Below are positions 24,611 to 32,512 of a stretch of DNA of 34,255 nucleotides, piece after piece. This stretch comes from Lutibacillus sp052034115 (GTDB lineage: Bacteria; Actinomycetota; Actinomycetes; Actinomycetales; Dermatophilaceae), in assembly GCA_052034115.1 (NCBI GenBank), contig JBPOIZ010000063.1, forward strand, positions 1-34,255. Direction: 5' to 3'. A model generated the notes under the pieces. That model had not been told where the DNA came from. It ran no database searches and saw only the letters and a program-made list of their open reading frames with translations. Every line of letters begins with the position of its first letter. Position 1 is the stretch's first letter. The translations under genes were made by a program, and so were the position numbers.

Positions 24611-24626
24611 GCCCGGGGGGCGGAAC

Positions 24627-25535
24627 TCACCAGCCCCGCTCGGCGAGCCGATGCGGTTCGGGGATGTCTTCGACATTGATCCCCACCATGGCCTCGCCGA
24701 GCCCACGGGAGACATCCGCGATCACGTCGGGGTCGTCGAAGAAGGTGGTTGCCTTGACGATCGCGGCCGCCCGCTGCGCCGGGTTTCCGGACTTGAAGAT
24801 CCCGGACCCGACGAAGACACCCTCGGCGCCCAGCTGCATCATCATCGCTGCGTCGGCCGGAGTGGCGATGCCTCCGGCGGTGAACAGCACCACGGGCAAT
24901 CTGCCGAGGGTGGCGACCTCCTTGACCAGCTCGTACGGCGCCTGAAGGTCCTTTGCCGCGACGTAGAGCTCATCCTCGGGCAGGTTCTGCAGCCGACGGA
25001 TCTCGTCCCGGATGGACCGCATGTGGGTCGTCGCGTTGGACACGTCCCCGGTGCCCGCCTCGCCCTTGGAGCGGATCATGGCGGCGCCCTCGGTGATGCG
25101 GCGCAGCGCCTCGCCCAGGTTGGTCGCACCGCAGACGAAGGGGACCGTGAAGGCCCACTTGTCGATGTGGTGGCTGTAGTCGGCCGGGGTCAGCACCTCG
25201 GACTCGTCGATGTAGTCGACGCCCAGGGACTGCAGCACCTGAGCCTCGACGAAGTGCCCGATCCGCGCCTTGGCCATGACCGGGATGGACACCGCCGCAA
25301 TGATCCCGTCGATCATGTCCGGATCGGACATCCGCGAGACGCCGCCCTGTGCGCGGATGTCTGCAGGGACTCGCTCCAGCGCCATGACCGCGACGGCGCC
25401 CGCATCCTCGGCGATCTTCGCCTGGTCCGGGGTGACGACGTCCATGATGACGCCGCCCTTGAGCATGTCGGCCATGCCGCGCTTGACGCGGGTGGTGCCG
25501 ACGGTGGTCGTGGTCGCGGGCGCTGGCTCGCTCAT
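24627..25535 (-). CDS. pdxS: Pyridoxal 5'-phosphate synthase subunit PdxS
   Basis: PdxS (302 residues) builds PLP from ribose 5-phosphate, glyceraldehyde 3-phosphate and ammonia supplied by PdxT; it forms a dodecamer. Catalytic residues D32 (IMDVVT), K89 (MAKARIGH) and K157 (RSKGEAGTG) are in place, and VPADIRAQGGVSRMSDP is the classic signature. The ATG at 25535 has no strong Shine-Dalgarno. Its stop is 16 nt from the convergent RCC1 stop. The 119-nt gap upstream separates it from the LemA-like gene, and no PLP riboswitch or PdxR site is recognised there. Confidence 0.96.
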   Translation of the reverse strand: MSEPAPATTTTVGTTRVKRGMADMLKGGVIMDVVTPDQAKIAEDAGAVAVMALERVPADIRAQGGVSRMSDPDMIDGIIAAVSIPVMAKARIGHFVEAQVLQSLGVDYIDESEVLTPADYSHHIDKWAFTVPFVCGATNLGEALRRITEGAAMIRSKGEAGTGDVSNATTHMRSIRDEIRRLQNLPEDELYVAAKDLQAPYELVKEVATLGRLPVVLFTAGGIATPADAAMMMQLGAEGVFVGSGIFKSGNPAQRAAAIVKATTFFDDPDVIADVSRGLGEAMVGINVEDIPEPHRLAERGW

Positions 25536-25622
25536 CTCATCGCTTTCGTATGGCGCCCGCCGGCCGAGCCGCGGGCTGTGCGAACGGCCTCATCGCAGCT
25601 GCGGGGCCGTCGGCGAGTCTAC

Positions 25623-25638
25623 CGCTCGATGCCGAGCG
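25623..25638 (-). terminator. Small hairpin after the LemA-like gene
   Basis: CGCTCG (25623-25628) and CGAGCG (25633-25638) form a 6-bp stem with a 4-nt loop, 16 nt beyond the stop of the last gene of the thrS-to-LemA run. It is short and lacks a U-tract. Confidence 0.3.
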
Positions 25639-25654
25639 CCCAGGGCAGCGTCCG

Positions 25655-26215
25655 TCAGGCCGCGCTTTGGCGCCGCAGGGCCGACGGCGGCTCGTCGTCG
25701 AACTCCACGGTGCGCGGCATCGGCGCGTGGCCGGCCAGCCGGAACAACCGGACCACCGGCTTGCGCCGCATCCGGCGGACCGTCGTCACGGCATCGTTGT
25801 GGAAGCGCCTGGCCAGCTGCACCCGATCGCTGGCCGCGGAGAGCCGGTCGAGCGCGTCGGCCCCGTCCGGGTCGTCGCGCCGGACCTCCTCCAGCGCGTC
25901 GTGCACCAAGGTGACCCGCAGCACGGTGCTCAGGTCACTCTCGGTGCCCTCCCGTTCTTGGGGCGATACCTCGACGTCGCTCAAGGTGCTTGCCGCAGCG
26001 TCGGCCAGCAGCAGGCTGGTTGCAGGGTCGAGCGCCCCCGAGTTGGCCAGTTCCAAAGTGGCCTCGGCGCGACGCACCAGTGCCGCGTCGAGGACGGCAT
26101 AGGTGCCCTCGACGCGGGCGTGCAGCCGATCGAGGCGCGCGGCGTTGTACGACAGGTACCAGGCCAGGGCGATGAGCACGGCCACAACCGCCAGGAGGAC
26201 CTCAGCGCCGCTCAC
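25655..26215 (-). CDS. LemA-like single-pass membrane protein
   Basis: The 186-residue product has an N-terminal membrane segment (about 4-22, LLAVVAVLIALAWYLSY), then ARLDRLHARVEGTYAVLDAALVRRA, which resembles the LemA pattern YNRLVRLRNRVEEAWSQIDV. The C-terminal RFHNDAVTTVRR...RLFRLAGHAPMPRT resembles LemA FYNDAV...LFGFKP. LemA proteins expose a helical domain outside the membrane; their function is not well defined. The GTG start overlaps the pimA stop (GTGA), so it is translated with the PIM genes. The family call rests on pattern, not on a strong match. Confidence 0.7.
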   Translation of the reverse strand: MSGAEVLLAVVAVLIALAWYLSYNAARLDRLHARVEGTYAVLDAALVRRAEATLELANSGALDPATSLLLADAAASTLSDVEVSPQEREGTESDLSTVLRVTLVHDALEEVRRDDPDGADALDRLSAASDRVQLARRFHNDAVTTVRRMRRKPVVRLFRLAGHAPMPRTVEFDDEPPSALRRQSAA

Positions 26216-27399
26216 TCCGCACCTCCGCGGCCCATGCGCACGAGGCGGGCCCACATGCCGGATTGGTCGGACGTCGCAGCGACGGCGGAAGCACCCGCGG
26301 TCACCATCTCGTAGACCGCCATGACGTCGGTGGCGACCACGGACCAGTCGAACGTCGCAGCACGGGCCCGCCCGGCAGCGGCGACCTCCTGTCGGGCTCG
26401 CGGATCGGTCAACAGCTCGGTCAGTCGGTCGGCCAGATCGGTGGGGTCTTCGTTGCGGAACGTACGGCCGGCCAGGCCGCCGTCGAGCACCCGAACAAAG
26501 GCAGGGATGTCGCTGGCCAGGACGGCTGCGCTGGCGCTCATGGCCTCGATGAGGATGATCCCGAAACTCTCGCCGCCCGTGTTGGGGGCCACATAGACAT
26601 CGACCGACCGGAAGAGTCGGGCCTTGTCCTCCTCGGACACTGGCCCGAGGAACTCGCAGGCCGCCCGCGCTCGATCCGACATCCCCTCGGTGACCTCGTC
26701 GACGTCCCCCGGCCCGGCCACGATGACCCGGACCCCAGGCACCGCGTCGAGCAGTCGGGGCAGCGCCGCGGCGAGCACCGGCATACCCTTGCGCGGTTCC
26801 TCCATCCGACCGAGGAACGCAATGGTGGGCCGATCGGGGGTGCCGGTCCAGCGCGGGTCGGCCTGGGCGCTGTCGAACCGGTCGACGTAGACCCCATTCG
26901 GTATGACGACCGCGTCACCCCCGATGTGGGTGGTGACCGTGCGACGGGCGTCCTCGGAGACGGCGATCCGCCCGCCGATCTTCTCCAGGCTCGGACGCAG
27001 CAGGGGGTAGGCCGCCTGCATGGCTCGCGACCGCAGGGTCGAGGTGTGGAAGGTCGCCACGGTCGGTCCCTCGCTGGCCCACAGCGCGACGATCGAGGCC
27101 GATGGGGTCACCGGCTCATGCAGGTGCAACACGTCGAACTGGCCCTGTTCGAGCCACTTGGCGACCCGCGCTGCGGTCACCGGCCCGAAGGTGAGGCGCG
27201 CGACCGAGCCGTTGTACCGCACCGGCACCGCGCGGCCACACGAGACCACGTAGGGCGGCAGCGAGTCGGTCTCGTCGGCCGGTGCCAGGACACTGACGAC
27301 ATGGCCCTGACCGAGGAAGTACTCGGCGAGATCGCGGACGTGGAACTGGACGCCTCCGGGGACGTCGAAGGAGTAGGGGCAGACGATGCCGATCCTCAC
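26212..27399 (-). CDS. pimA: Phosphatidyl-myo-inositol mannosyltransferase
   Basis: This GT-B glycosyltransferase (GT4 type, 395 residues) adds the first mannose to phosphatidylinositol from GDP-mannose on the inner membrane face. It begins VRIGIVCPYSFDVPGGVQFHV, nearly the PimA N-terminus, and has VLHLHEPVTPS, FLGRMEEPRKGMPVL and the GT4 donor motif GGESFGIILIEAM. The GTG at 27399 overlaps the patA stop (GTGA); the longer reading lies inside patA and is rejected. Operon order pgsA-patA-pimA matches mycobacteria, which supports PimA over PimB'. Confidence 0.94.
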   Translation of the reverse strand: MRIGIVCPYSFDVPGGVQFHVRDLAEYFLGQGHVVSVLAPADETDSLPPYVVSCGRAVPVRYNGSVARLTFGPVTAARVAKWLEQGQFDVLHLHEPVTPSASIVALWASEGPTVATFHTSTLRSRAMQAAYPLLRPSLEKIGGRIAVSEDARRTVTTHIGGDAVVIPNGVYVDRFDSAQADPRWTGTPDRPTIAFLGRMEEPRKGMPVLAAALPRLLDAVPGVRVIVAGPGDVDEVTEGMSDRARAACEFLGPVSEEDKARLFRSVDVYVAPNTGGESFGIILIEAMSASAAVLASDIPAFVRVLDGGLAGRTFRNEDPTDLADRLTELLTDPRARQEVAAAGRARAATFDWSVVATDVMAVYEMVTAGASAVAATSDQSGMWARLVRMGRGGAE

Positions 27400-28355
27400 G
27401 TGGCGACACCGGCCTCGGCGGGCGCTTTCGTGGCGTCGAGGTCCTCGACGAAGACGCGCTGGAGCATGTGCCATGAGCTGGTGTGGGCGGCGATGCCGAC
27501 CCCCAACGCGTCGACGCACCGTTGGGTGAGGTCGTGCACCCGGTCGGCAGGATCGGCCTGGCTGACGATCTCCTCGCTGAAGTCGATGCGCACCACCTTG
27601 CCGGCGATCCCCTGGCCCCGCGGCGCATCGTCATACCAGATGACCGCGGAGAACAAGGCAGCACCGGTCGCCACGGCAAGCGCGGCCGGCCCCTTGGCGA
27701 CCCTGGCCCGATGGCCCAACAGGTCGACCTCGAGACCGTTGCGGGTGAGATCGCGGTCCGCCGGAAGGGCCACGAAGCCGCCGGCCACGAGCGCCTCGCG
27801 CATCGCCCCGAACGGGTTGACCCCGCCGGTCAGCGGCACGATGGTCATGCCCAGGCGGGTGCGGAACGTCAGGAAGTCCTGGAACAGCGCCTCGGGCTCC
27901 AGCCGTTCGGCAACCGTGGTGACCGGTGCCAGCTCCAGGGCCGACCATGCACCCGCGGTGTCCACATTGCCCATGTGACCGATGAAGACCACCGCGCCGC
28001 GCCCGGAGGCCAGGGCCGCCCGAACGGCAGCGTCGCCGGACACGACCACCGCCCGGCGCAGGTCGTCCGGGTCCTTGTCGGGCAGCCGGAAGGCATCGCA
28101 GAAGTAGCGCAAGTAGGAGCGCATACCCTCGCGGACCAGGTGTTCGAGCTCGCGTCGGGACAGCTCGGGGCGCACCTTGGCGTAGTTGCTCCGCAACCGA
28201 CGCACGCCCTTCCCGTTCTGCAGGACTGCAAGGTCGGCCGCCTGCTGGAACAACCGGTAGGCGGCCCACTCCGGCAGGTGGCGCAGGCCTCCCCACCCGA
28301 GTTGGTATGCGGTCAGGGTCAGGCGCGAGGTGAGGGGGTCCAGCAGCGCGATCAT
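27396..28355 (-). CDS. patA: Phosphatidylinositol mannoside acyltransferase
   Basis: The 319-residue LpxL/HtrB-family acyltransferase transfers a fatty acyl chain to the mannose of PIMs. The catalytic HX4D motif is H127/D132 (FIGHMGNVDTAG), and PADRDLTRNG (198-207) and LGHRARVAKGPAALA follow as in the family. The N-terminal part is amphipathic (YQLGWGGLRHLP) and suits membrane-surface binding. The ATG overlaps the pgsA stop by one base (TGATG), and pimA follows with GTGA, so the three are co-translated. Confidence 0.92.
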   Translation of the reverse strand: MIALLDPLTSRLTLTAYQLGWGGLRHLPEWAAYRLFQQAADLAVLQNGKGVRRLRSNYAKVRPELSRRELEHLVREGMRSYLRYFCDAFRLPDKDPDDLRRAVVVSGDAAVRAALASGRGAVVFIGHMGNVDTAGAWSALELAPVTTVAERLEPEALFQDFLTFRTRLGMTIVPLTGGVNPFGAMREALVAGGFVALPADRDLTRNGLEVDLLGHRARVAKGPAALAVATGAALFSAVIWYDDAPRGQGIAGKVVRIDFSEEIVSQADPADRVHDLTQRCVDALGVGIAAHTSSWHMLQRVFVEDLDATKAPAEAGVAT

Positions 28356-28963
28356 CAGGCGCCAATCGTCTGCCGACGCACTTCGAGCATGCGCTGGACG
28401 ACCGTCACCCCAGAAGCGATGGCCAGCAGGGTGAGCACGACGGTCAGGACCGCCTTGGGCAGTCCCATGCCGACGAAGCCGGCCGCGGCGAGCACCGCGA
28501 CGAGCCGGTCGGCCCGTTCCGCGATGCCTACGTTGGCCGTCATACCGAGGCCTTCCGCCCGGGCCTTGGCATAACTGACCACCCCACCGAGGATGAGGCA
28601 GGCCAGGCTCAGGCCGGCCATCGTCGGGTCGGCGCCGGTGCCGGAGTAATACATGACCAGGCCACCGAAGATCGCGGCGTCACCGACCCGGTCCAGGGTG
28701 GAGTCCAAGTAGGCGCCCCACACCGAGGACCGCCCGGAGGCCCGGGCCATGATCCCGTCGACGGTGTCGGAGAAGACGAATGCGGTGATGACCAGGGTGC
28801 CGATGAGCAGCTCGCCGCGAGGGTAGAACGCCAGCGCGCCGAAGCAGACGCCGAGGGTCCCGACGATCGTGACGATGTCGGGGCTGATCCCCAGGGCCAG
28901 GAAGAGGCGCGCCACGGGGGTCAGGATCGTGGTCATCGTCGCGCGCAGCAGTCGGTTGAGCAT
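28355..28963 (-). CDS. pgsA: Phosphatidylinositol phosphate synthase (CDP-alcohol phosphotransferase)
   Basis: The 202-residue membrane enzyme has the complete CDP-alcohol phosphotransferase motif: D66, D69, G70, A73, R74, G83, D87 and D91 (DTVDGIMAR, then GAYLDSTLDR). Six hydrophobic segments are apparent. In actinobacteria this operon member joins CDP-diacylglycerol with inositol 1-phosphate to give PI phosphate, the lipid base for PIMs. The ATG follows TACGCT by 10 nt, so a promoter in the 39-nt gap after the HIT gene is possible. Substrate is inferred from the adjoining patA and pimA. Confidence 0.92.
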   Translation of the reverse strand: MLNRLLRATMTTILTPVARLFLALGISPDIVTIVGTLGVCFGALAFYPRGELLIGTLVITAFVFSDTVDGIMARASGRSSVWGAYLDSTLDRVGDAAIFGGLVMYYSGTGADPTMAGLSLACLILGGVVSYAKARAEGLGMTANVGIAERADRLVAVLAAAGFVGMGLPKAVLTVVLTLLAIASGVTVVQRMLEVRRQTIGA

Positions 28964-28973
28964 GGCGGGTCCC

Positions 28974-28979
28974 AGCGTA
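28974..28979 (-). promoter_or_regulatory. Candidate -10 element of pgsA-patA-pimA
   Basis: TACGCT on the minus strand fits TANNNT and ends 10 nt before the pgsA ATG. A near-leaderless transcript for the PIM genes would result. No -35 box is convincing. Confidence 0.3.
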
Positions 28980-29002
28980 GTGGCGAATGGCCGGTATGCC
29001 GC

Positions 29003-29560
29003 TCAGCCGCGCGGCCAGGCTGCCACGAGGCGATTGCGGGTGTCCTCGAGGAGAACCGGGATGGCCTTGACCTGGCCGACGATCGGCAGGAAGTTCATGT
29101 CCCCACCCCATCGAGGCACGACGTGTTGGTGCAGATGGGCCGCGATGCCGGCACCGGCCACCGCGCCCTGGTTCATGCCGATGTTGAAGCCTTGCGGGTT
29201 CGAGGCGGCGGTCAGCGCGGCCACGGCCTGCTTGGTCAGGGCCGTGAACTCGGTGGTCTCGTCATCGGTGAGGTCGACATACAGCGACACGTGGCGATAG
29301 GGGCAGACCAGCACGTGCCCGGGGTTGTAGGGGAACAAGTTCAGCACGACGTAGCAGTGCTCCCCCCGATGCACCACGAGCCCGGCCGCGTCGTCGCCCG
29401 AGCACGCGGTGCAGAACGGGCAGGTCTGCCCCGCCTCAGGTGGCGGTTTGGCTCCTTCGATATAGGCCAGCCGGTGGGGAGTCCACAACCTGCCGAAACC
29501 ATCGGCGACACCGGTCAGCGACGCCGCGTCCTCCACGGGCACGTGCTGGCCGTCGTTCAC
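29003..29560 (-). CDS. HIT-family Ap4A phosphorylase
   Basis: The 185-residue protein has the histidine triad HLHQHVVPRW (H142, H144, H146), the HIT-fold stretch LNLFPYNPGHVLVCPYRH (74-91) and an N-terminal CPFC (47-50) that may bind zinc. In mycobacteria the gene between thrS and pgsA encodes a diadenosine tetraphosphate phosphorylase, which fits thrS as neighbour since tRNA synthetases make Ap4A as a by-product. The GTG at 29560 lacks a Shine-Dalgarno, and TAGGAT lies exactly 6 nt upstream. A terminator hairpin separates it from thrS. Confidence 0.9.
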   Translation of the reverse strand: MNDGQHVPVEDAASLTGVADGFGRLWTPHRLAYIEGAKPPPEAGQTCPFCTACSGDDAAGLVVHRGEHCYVVLNLFPYNPGHVLVCPYRHVSLYVDLTDDETTEFTALTKQAVAALTAASNPQGFNIGMNQGAVAGAGIAAHLHQHVVPRWGGDMNFLPIVGQVKAIPVLLEDTRNRLVAAWPRG

Positions 29561-29566
29561 GAGGGC

Positions 29567-29572
29567 ATCCTA
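29567..29572 (-). promoter_or_regulatory. Candidate -10 element of the HIT gene (leaderless)
   Basis: TAGGAT on the minus strand fits TANNNT and ends 6 nt before the GTG start, just after the thrS terminator hairpin. No Shine-Dalgarno is seen. Confidence 0.45.
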
Positions 29573-29586
29573 TGGGTGCGCTGATG

Positions 29587-29628
29587 GGTGTGCTGGGGCA
29601 CGCTCCGAGGATTCCGCCCCAGCACACC
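29587..29628 (-). terminator. Terminator hairpin after thrS
   Basis: GGTGTGCTGGGGC (29587-29599) and GCCCCAGCACACC (29616-29628) are perfect 13-bp arms with a 16-nt loop. The structure begins 7 nt after the thrS stop and precedes the HIT promoter. No U-tract is present. Confidence 0.75.
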
Positions 29629-29635
29629 GCCCTCG

Positions 29636-31615
29636 CTAGACCTGGGCCTTGGTGCGGATCGCCTCGAGAATCTCGGCCGCCGCCTCGGCGACCGGCACGC
29701 CGTTCTTCTGCGAGCCGTCGCGGTAGCGGAACGAGACCGCGCCGGCGGCCCGGTCGTCCTCACCAGCGATGAGCACGAATGGGACCTTCGACTTCGAGGC
29801 GTTGCGGATCTTCTTGGGGAACCGGTCATCCGATGCGTCCATCTCCACCCGCACGCCCTGGCGACCGAGCTCGGCCAGCACTTCGCCGAGGTAGTCGAGG
29901 TACTCCTCCGCGACGGGCACGCCCAGCACCTGGACCGGCGAGAGCCACACCGGGAAGGCGCCGGCGTAGTGCTCGACGAGCACCCCGATGAACCGTTCGA
30001 TCGAGCCGAACTTCGCCGAGTGGATCATCACTGGTTGCTGACGCGAGCCGTCGGCCGCCTGGTACTCCAGGCCGAAGCCCTTCGGCTGGTTGAAGTCGTA
30101 CTGGATCGTCGACAACTGCCACGTGCGCCCGATGGCGTCCTTGGCCTGCACCGACACCTTGGGGCCGTAGAACGCGGCGCCGCCTGGGTCTGGCACCAAC
30201 GTCAGGCCCGTCTCCAGGCAGGCTTCCTCCAGCACTCGGGTCGCCTCGGCCCAGTCCTCCTCGGAGCCGACGAACTTGTCGAGCTTGTTGTCGTCGCGGG
30301 TCGACAGCTCCAGGTAGAAGTCGTCCAGGCCGAAGTCCCGCAGTAACGACAGGACGAACCCGAGCAGGTGCTTGACCTCGGCGCCCGCCTGCTCCTTGGT
30401 GACGTAGGAGTGGCTGTCGTCCTGCGTCATCCCGCGCACCCGGGTCAACCCGTGCACGACACCGGACTTCTCGAATCGGTAGACGGATCCGAACTCGAAC
30501 AGCCGCATCGGCAACTCGCGGTAGGACCGTCCGCGGGAGCGGTAGATGAGGTTGTGCATCGGGCAGTTCATGGCCTTGAGGTAGTAGTCGCTGCCCTCCA
30601 TCTCCATGGGCGGGAACATCGTGTCCGCGTAGTACGGCAGGTGCCCGGAGGTGTGGAACAGGCCCTCCTTGGAGATGTGCGGCGTGCCGACATACAGGAA
30701 GCCTTCCTCGATATGCCGGCGGCGGACGTAGTCCTCCATCTCCCGCTTGAGCACGCCGCCCTTGGGGTGGAAGACCGCCAGGCCCGACCCGATCTCATCG
30801 GGGAAGGAGAAGAGGTCCAGCTCGGCGCCGAGCTTGCGGTGGTCGCGCTTCTCCGCCTCGGCCAACCGATCGAGGTATGCCGTCAGGTCGCCCTTCGTCG
30901 GCCATGCCGTGCCGTAGACCCGCTGCAGTTGGTTGTTGGCCTGGTCGCCGCGCCAGTATGCCGCTGCGCTGCGCATGACCTTGAAGGCGTTGCCGAGCAG
31001 CTTGGTGTTGGGGATGTGCGGGCCTCGGCACAGGTCGCCCCAAGCGCGGCTGCCGTCCTTGCGGATGTTGTCGTAGATCGTCAGCTGAGCCCCACCGACC
31101 TCGACGGAGGCCCCTTCGGCAGCGTCCTCGGAGGCGCCGCCCTTCAGGCCGATGAGCTCGCACTTGTAGGGCTCGTGGGCCAACTCGGCCAGAGCGTCCT
31201 CGTCGGTGACCTCGCGGCGCACGAACAGCTGGCCCTCGTTGATGATCTTCTGCATGGCCCGCTCGAGGGCCTTGAGGTCCTCCGGCGTGAACGGCGTCGC
31301 GATGTCGAAGTCGTAGTAGAAGCCGTCCCGGATCGGCGGACCGATACCGAGCTTGGCGTCCGGGTTGACCTGCTGGACCGCCTGGGCGAGGACGTGCGCG
31401 CAGGAGTGGCGCAGCACGGCCAAGCCTTCGTCGGAGTCGAGACCGACCGGCTCGACGACGTCACCGTCACCGAGCACGTGGGCCAGGTCGCGCAGCTCAC
31501 CGTTGACCTTGGCCACGACGATGTCCCGCTGGCCTTCGAACAGGGCACCGGCAGTAGTGCCCTCGTCCACCGATCGCTGGGCGCCGGAGAGGTGGACGGA
31601 GATGAGGGCAGACAC
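29636..31615 (-). CDS. thrS: Threonyl-tRNA synthetase
   Basis: ThrRS (659 residues) charges tRNA-Thr and edits serine. It has the N-terminal TGS domain (1-60), the editing-domain HxxxH at H70/H74 (HSCAHVLAQ), the catalytic class II core with zinc ligands C351 (MNCPMH), H402 (QDDSHSY) and H532 (MIHSAKFGS), and the anticodon-binding domain from about 560. The GTG at 31615 has AAGGGA 6 nt upstream; longer readings cross the MOSC-like gene in another frame and are rejected. The leader can fold strongly (see 31634-31689). Confidence 0.96.
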   Translation of the reverse strand: MSALISVHLSGAQRSVDEGTTAGALFEGQRDIVVAKVNGELRDLAHVLGDGDVVEPVGLDSDEGLAVLRHSCAHVLAQAVQQVNPDAKLGIGPPIRDGFYYDFDIATPFTPEDLKALERAMQKIINEGQLFVRREVTDEDALAELAHEPYKCELIGLKGGASEDAAEGASVEVGGAQLTIYDNIRKDGSRAWGDLCRGPHIPNTKLLGNAFKVMRSAAAYWRGDQANNQLQRVYGTAWPTKGDLTAYLDRLAEAEKRDHRKLGAELDLFSFPDEIGSGLAVFHPKGGVLKREMEDYVRRRHIEEGFLYVGTPHISKEGLFHTSGHLPYYADTMFPPMEMEGSDYYLKAMNCPMHNLIYRSRGRSYRELPMRLFEFGSVYRFEKSGVVHGLTRVRGMTQDDSHSYVTKEQAGAEVKHLLGFVLSLLRDFGLDDFYLELSTRDDNKLDKFVGSEEDWAEATRVLEEACLETGLTLVPDPGGAAFYGPKVSVQAKDAIGRTWQLSTIQYDFNQPKGFGLEYQAADGSRQQPVMIHSAKFGSIERFIGVLVEHYAGAFPVWLSPVQVLGVPVAEEYLDYLGEVLAELGRQGVRVEMDASDDRFPKKIRNASKSKVPFVLIAGEDDRAAGAVSFRYRDGSQKNGVPVAEAAAEILEAIRTKAQV

Positions 31616-31633
31616 GGTGGTCCCTTCGGGCTG

Positions 31634-31689
31634 GTCGGTCGAGCGCGCGGGCCGCGCGCCGCCCTGATCGTACCGAGGGCAGGACCGAC
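31634..31689 (-). promoter_or_regulatory. Structured thrS leader or promoter region
   Basis: GTCGGTC (31634-31640) pairs with GACCGAC (31683-31689). Inside are two hairpins: GCGCGCGG/CCGCGCGC (31643-31659) and GCCCT/AGGGC (31661-31680). TACGAT on the minus strand (31667-31672) fits a -10 element, in which case only the GC hairpin would be transcribed, at the 5' end of the mRNA. The structure could also terminate transcription from the MOSC-like gene side. T-box signatures were not recognised. Confidence 0.35.
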
Positions 31690-31700
31690 GGTGCCGCCGG

Positions 31701-32057
31701 TTATCCCTCAGGTCCGGCCACGAAGAGCGCATCCCCGACGCAGACCGCACCGGGCTGGGCGACGACGGCGTAGAGGACGCCACAACTGGCCCGCCTCTCG
31801 ACGACCTCCAGGCTGCACTCCCCCAGCTGAATGCGCTGCCCCAGGACCTTGCCGAGCGCTGCGGTGGGCAGGTCGATGACGAAGTTCGCCTTCGGGTATG
31901 TCGCGACATACTCCTCGACGCTGCACAGCGAGACCGGCGCGTTCTTCGACCGGTCCCCGTCCAGGCCATGCTCCAAGACATCGACGCCGTCGAGCTCCTG
32001 GCCCGGCTCACCGGCCCGAGGATAGATGTGGATCGACGTCACAACCCCAGTGCTCAT
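31701..32057 (-). CDS. Small MOSC-domain-like protein
   Basis: The 118-residue product starts VVTSIHIYPRAGEP and contains GLDGDRSKNAPVSLCSVEEY, GKVLGQRIQLGECSLEVVER and SCGVLYAVVAQPGAVCVGDAL, the strand order and conserved cysteine of MOSC domains, which relate to molybdenum-cofactor sulfurases. It is shorter than typical MOSC proteins, and no Moco genes lie nearby, so the biochemical role is open. The ATG overlaps the upstream stop by one base (TGATG), so it is co-translated with the 2TM gene. Confidence 0.7.
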   Translation of the reverse strand: MSTGVVTSIHIYPRAGEPGQELDGVDVLEHGLDGDRSKNAPVSLCSVEEYVATYPKANFVIDLPTAALGKVLGQRIQLGECSLEVVERRASCGVLYAVVAQPGAVCVGDALFVAGPEG

Positions 32058-32344
32058 CAGCCCTGCTGACGCCGCATCTCACGGTCGATCTGGCCCTCGC
32101 TCGGGGAGTTGGCCGGCCCGTAGGCCCCGAAAAGGCTCCACGCGGCCGCCATACCCATCCCGATCCCGGGCCACAGCGGCCAGAACGACCCACGACCACT
32201 GGCCGCCCAGATGACGATGAGCATGACTTCCACGAGCGCGAAGAGGATGACCAGCCGCTTGGCCTGCGACCTGCGGCGCAACGACGAGATCGCCGCCGAG
32301 CGGGCGTCGTCAGTGCCTCCTGCGCTTTGCGGGGTGTCCTGCAT
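32057..32344 (-). CDS. 2TM-domain membrane protein
   Basis: The 95-residue product has a polar N-terminus, a basic RRRSQAKR (23-30), two membrane segments (about 31-48 and 55-76) with FWPLWPGIGMG between and within, and a short charged tail. This is the pattern of the 2TM domain seen in many actinobacterial small membrane proteins, function unknown. The ATG at 32344 is chosen because AGGAGG lies 6-7 nt upstream; a reading 32 residues longer lacks such a site. It couples to the MOSC-like gene. Confidence 0.75.
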   Translation of the reverse strand: MQDTPQSAGGTDDARSAAISSLRRRSQAKRLVILFALVEVMLIVIWAASGRGSFWPLWPGIGMGMAAAWSLFGAYGPANSPSEGQIDREMRRQQG

Positions 32345-32414
32345 GTCGCACCTCCTGGTTGGACCGGGCATCACGGGGCCGCGACGCACGTCTGACCAGT
32401 GTGCGGGCTCCCAG

Positions 32415-32428
32415 GGTGGACGTCCACC
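32415..32428. repeat. 14-bp perfect palindrome
   Basis: GGTGGACGTCCACC reads identically on both strands. It lies about 70 bp upstream of the 2TM gene start and could be an operator for that gene. Confidence 0.4.
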
Positions 32429-32512
32429 GCTTCCGCTCACCGTGGGGTACCCAGAACCGCGAGGGTCGAACCCCGCAGCGCCGGCAGACTCGTCGGCTGA
32501 GGCCCGGTGCGA

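Noticed and set aside
25536..25654. Riboswitch or PdxR operator upstream of pdxS
   Set aside because: No known structure or direct-repeat operator could be recognised in the gap; only a small hairpin near the LemA-like stop.
31616..31700. T-box leader for thrS
   Set aside because: The conserved T-box sequence and specifier loop were not found, and the leader is too short.
32455..32490. tRNA-like T arm (GGGTTCGACCC on the minus strand)
   Set aside because: No matching acceptor, D or anticodon arms could be found around it.
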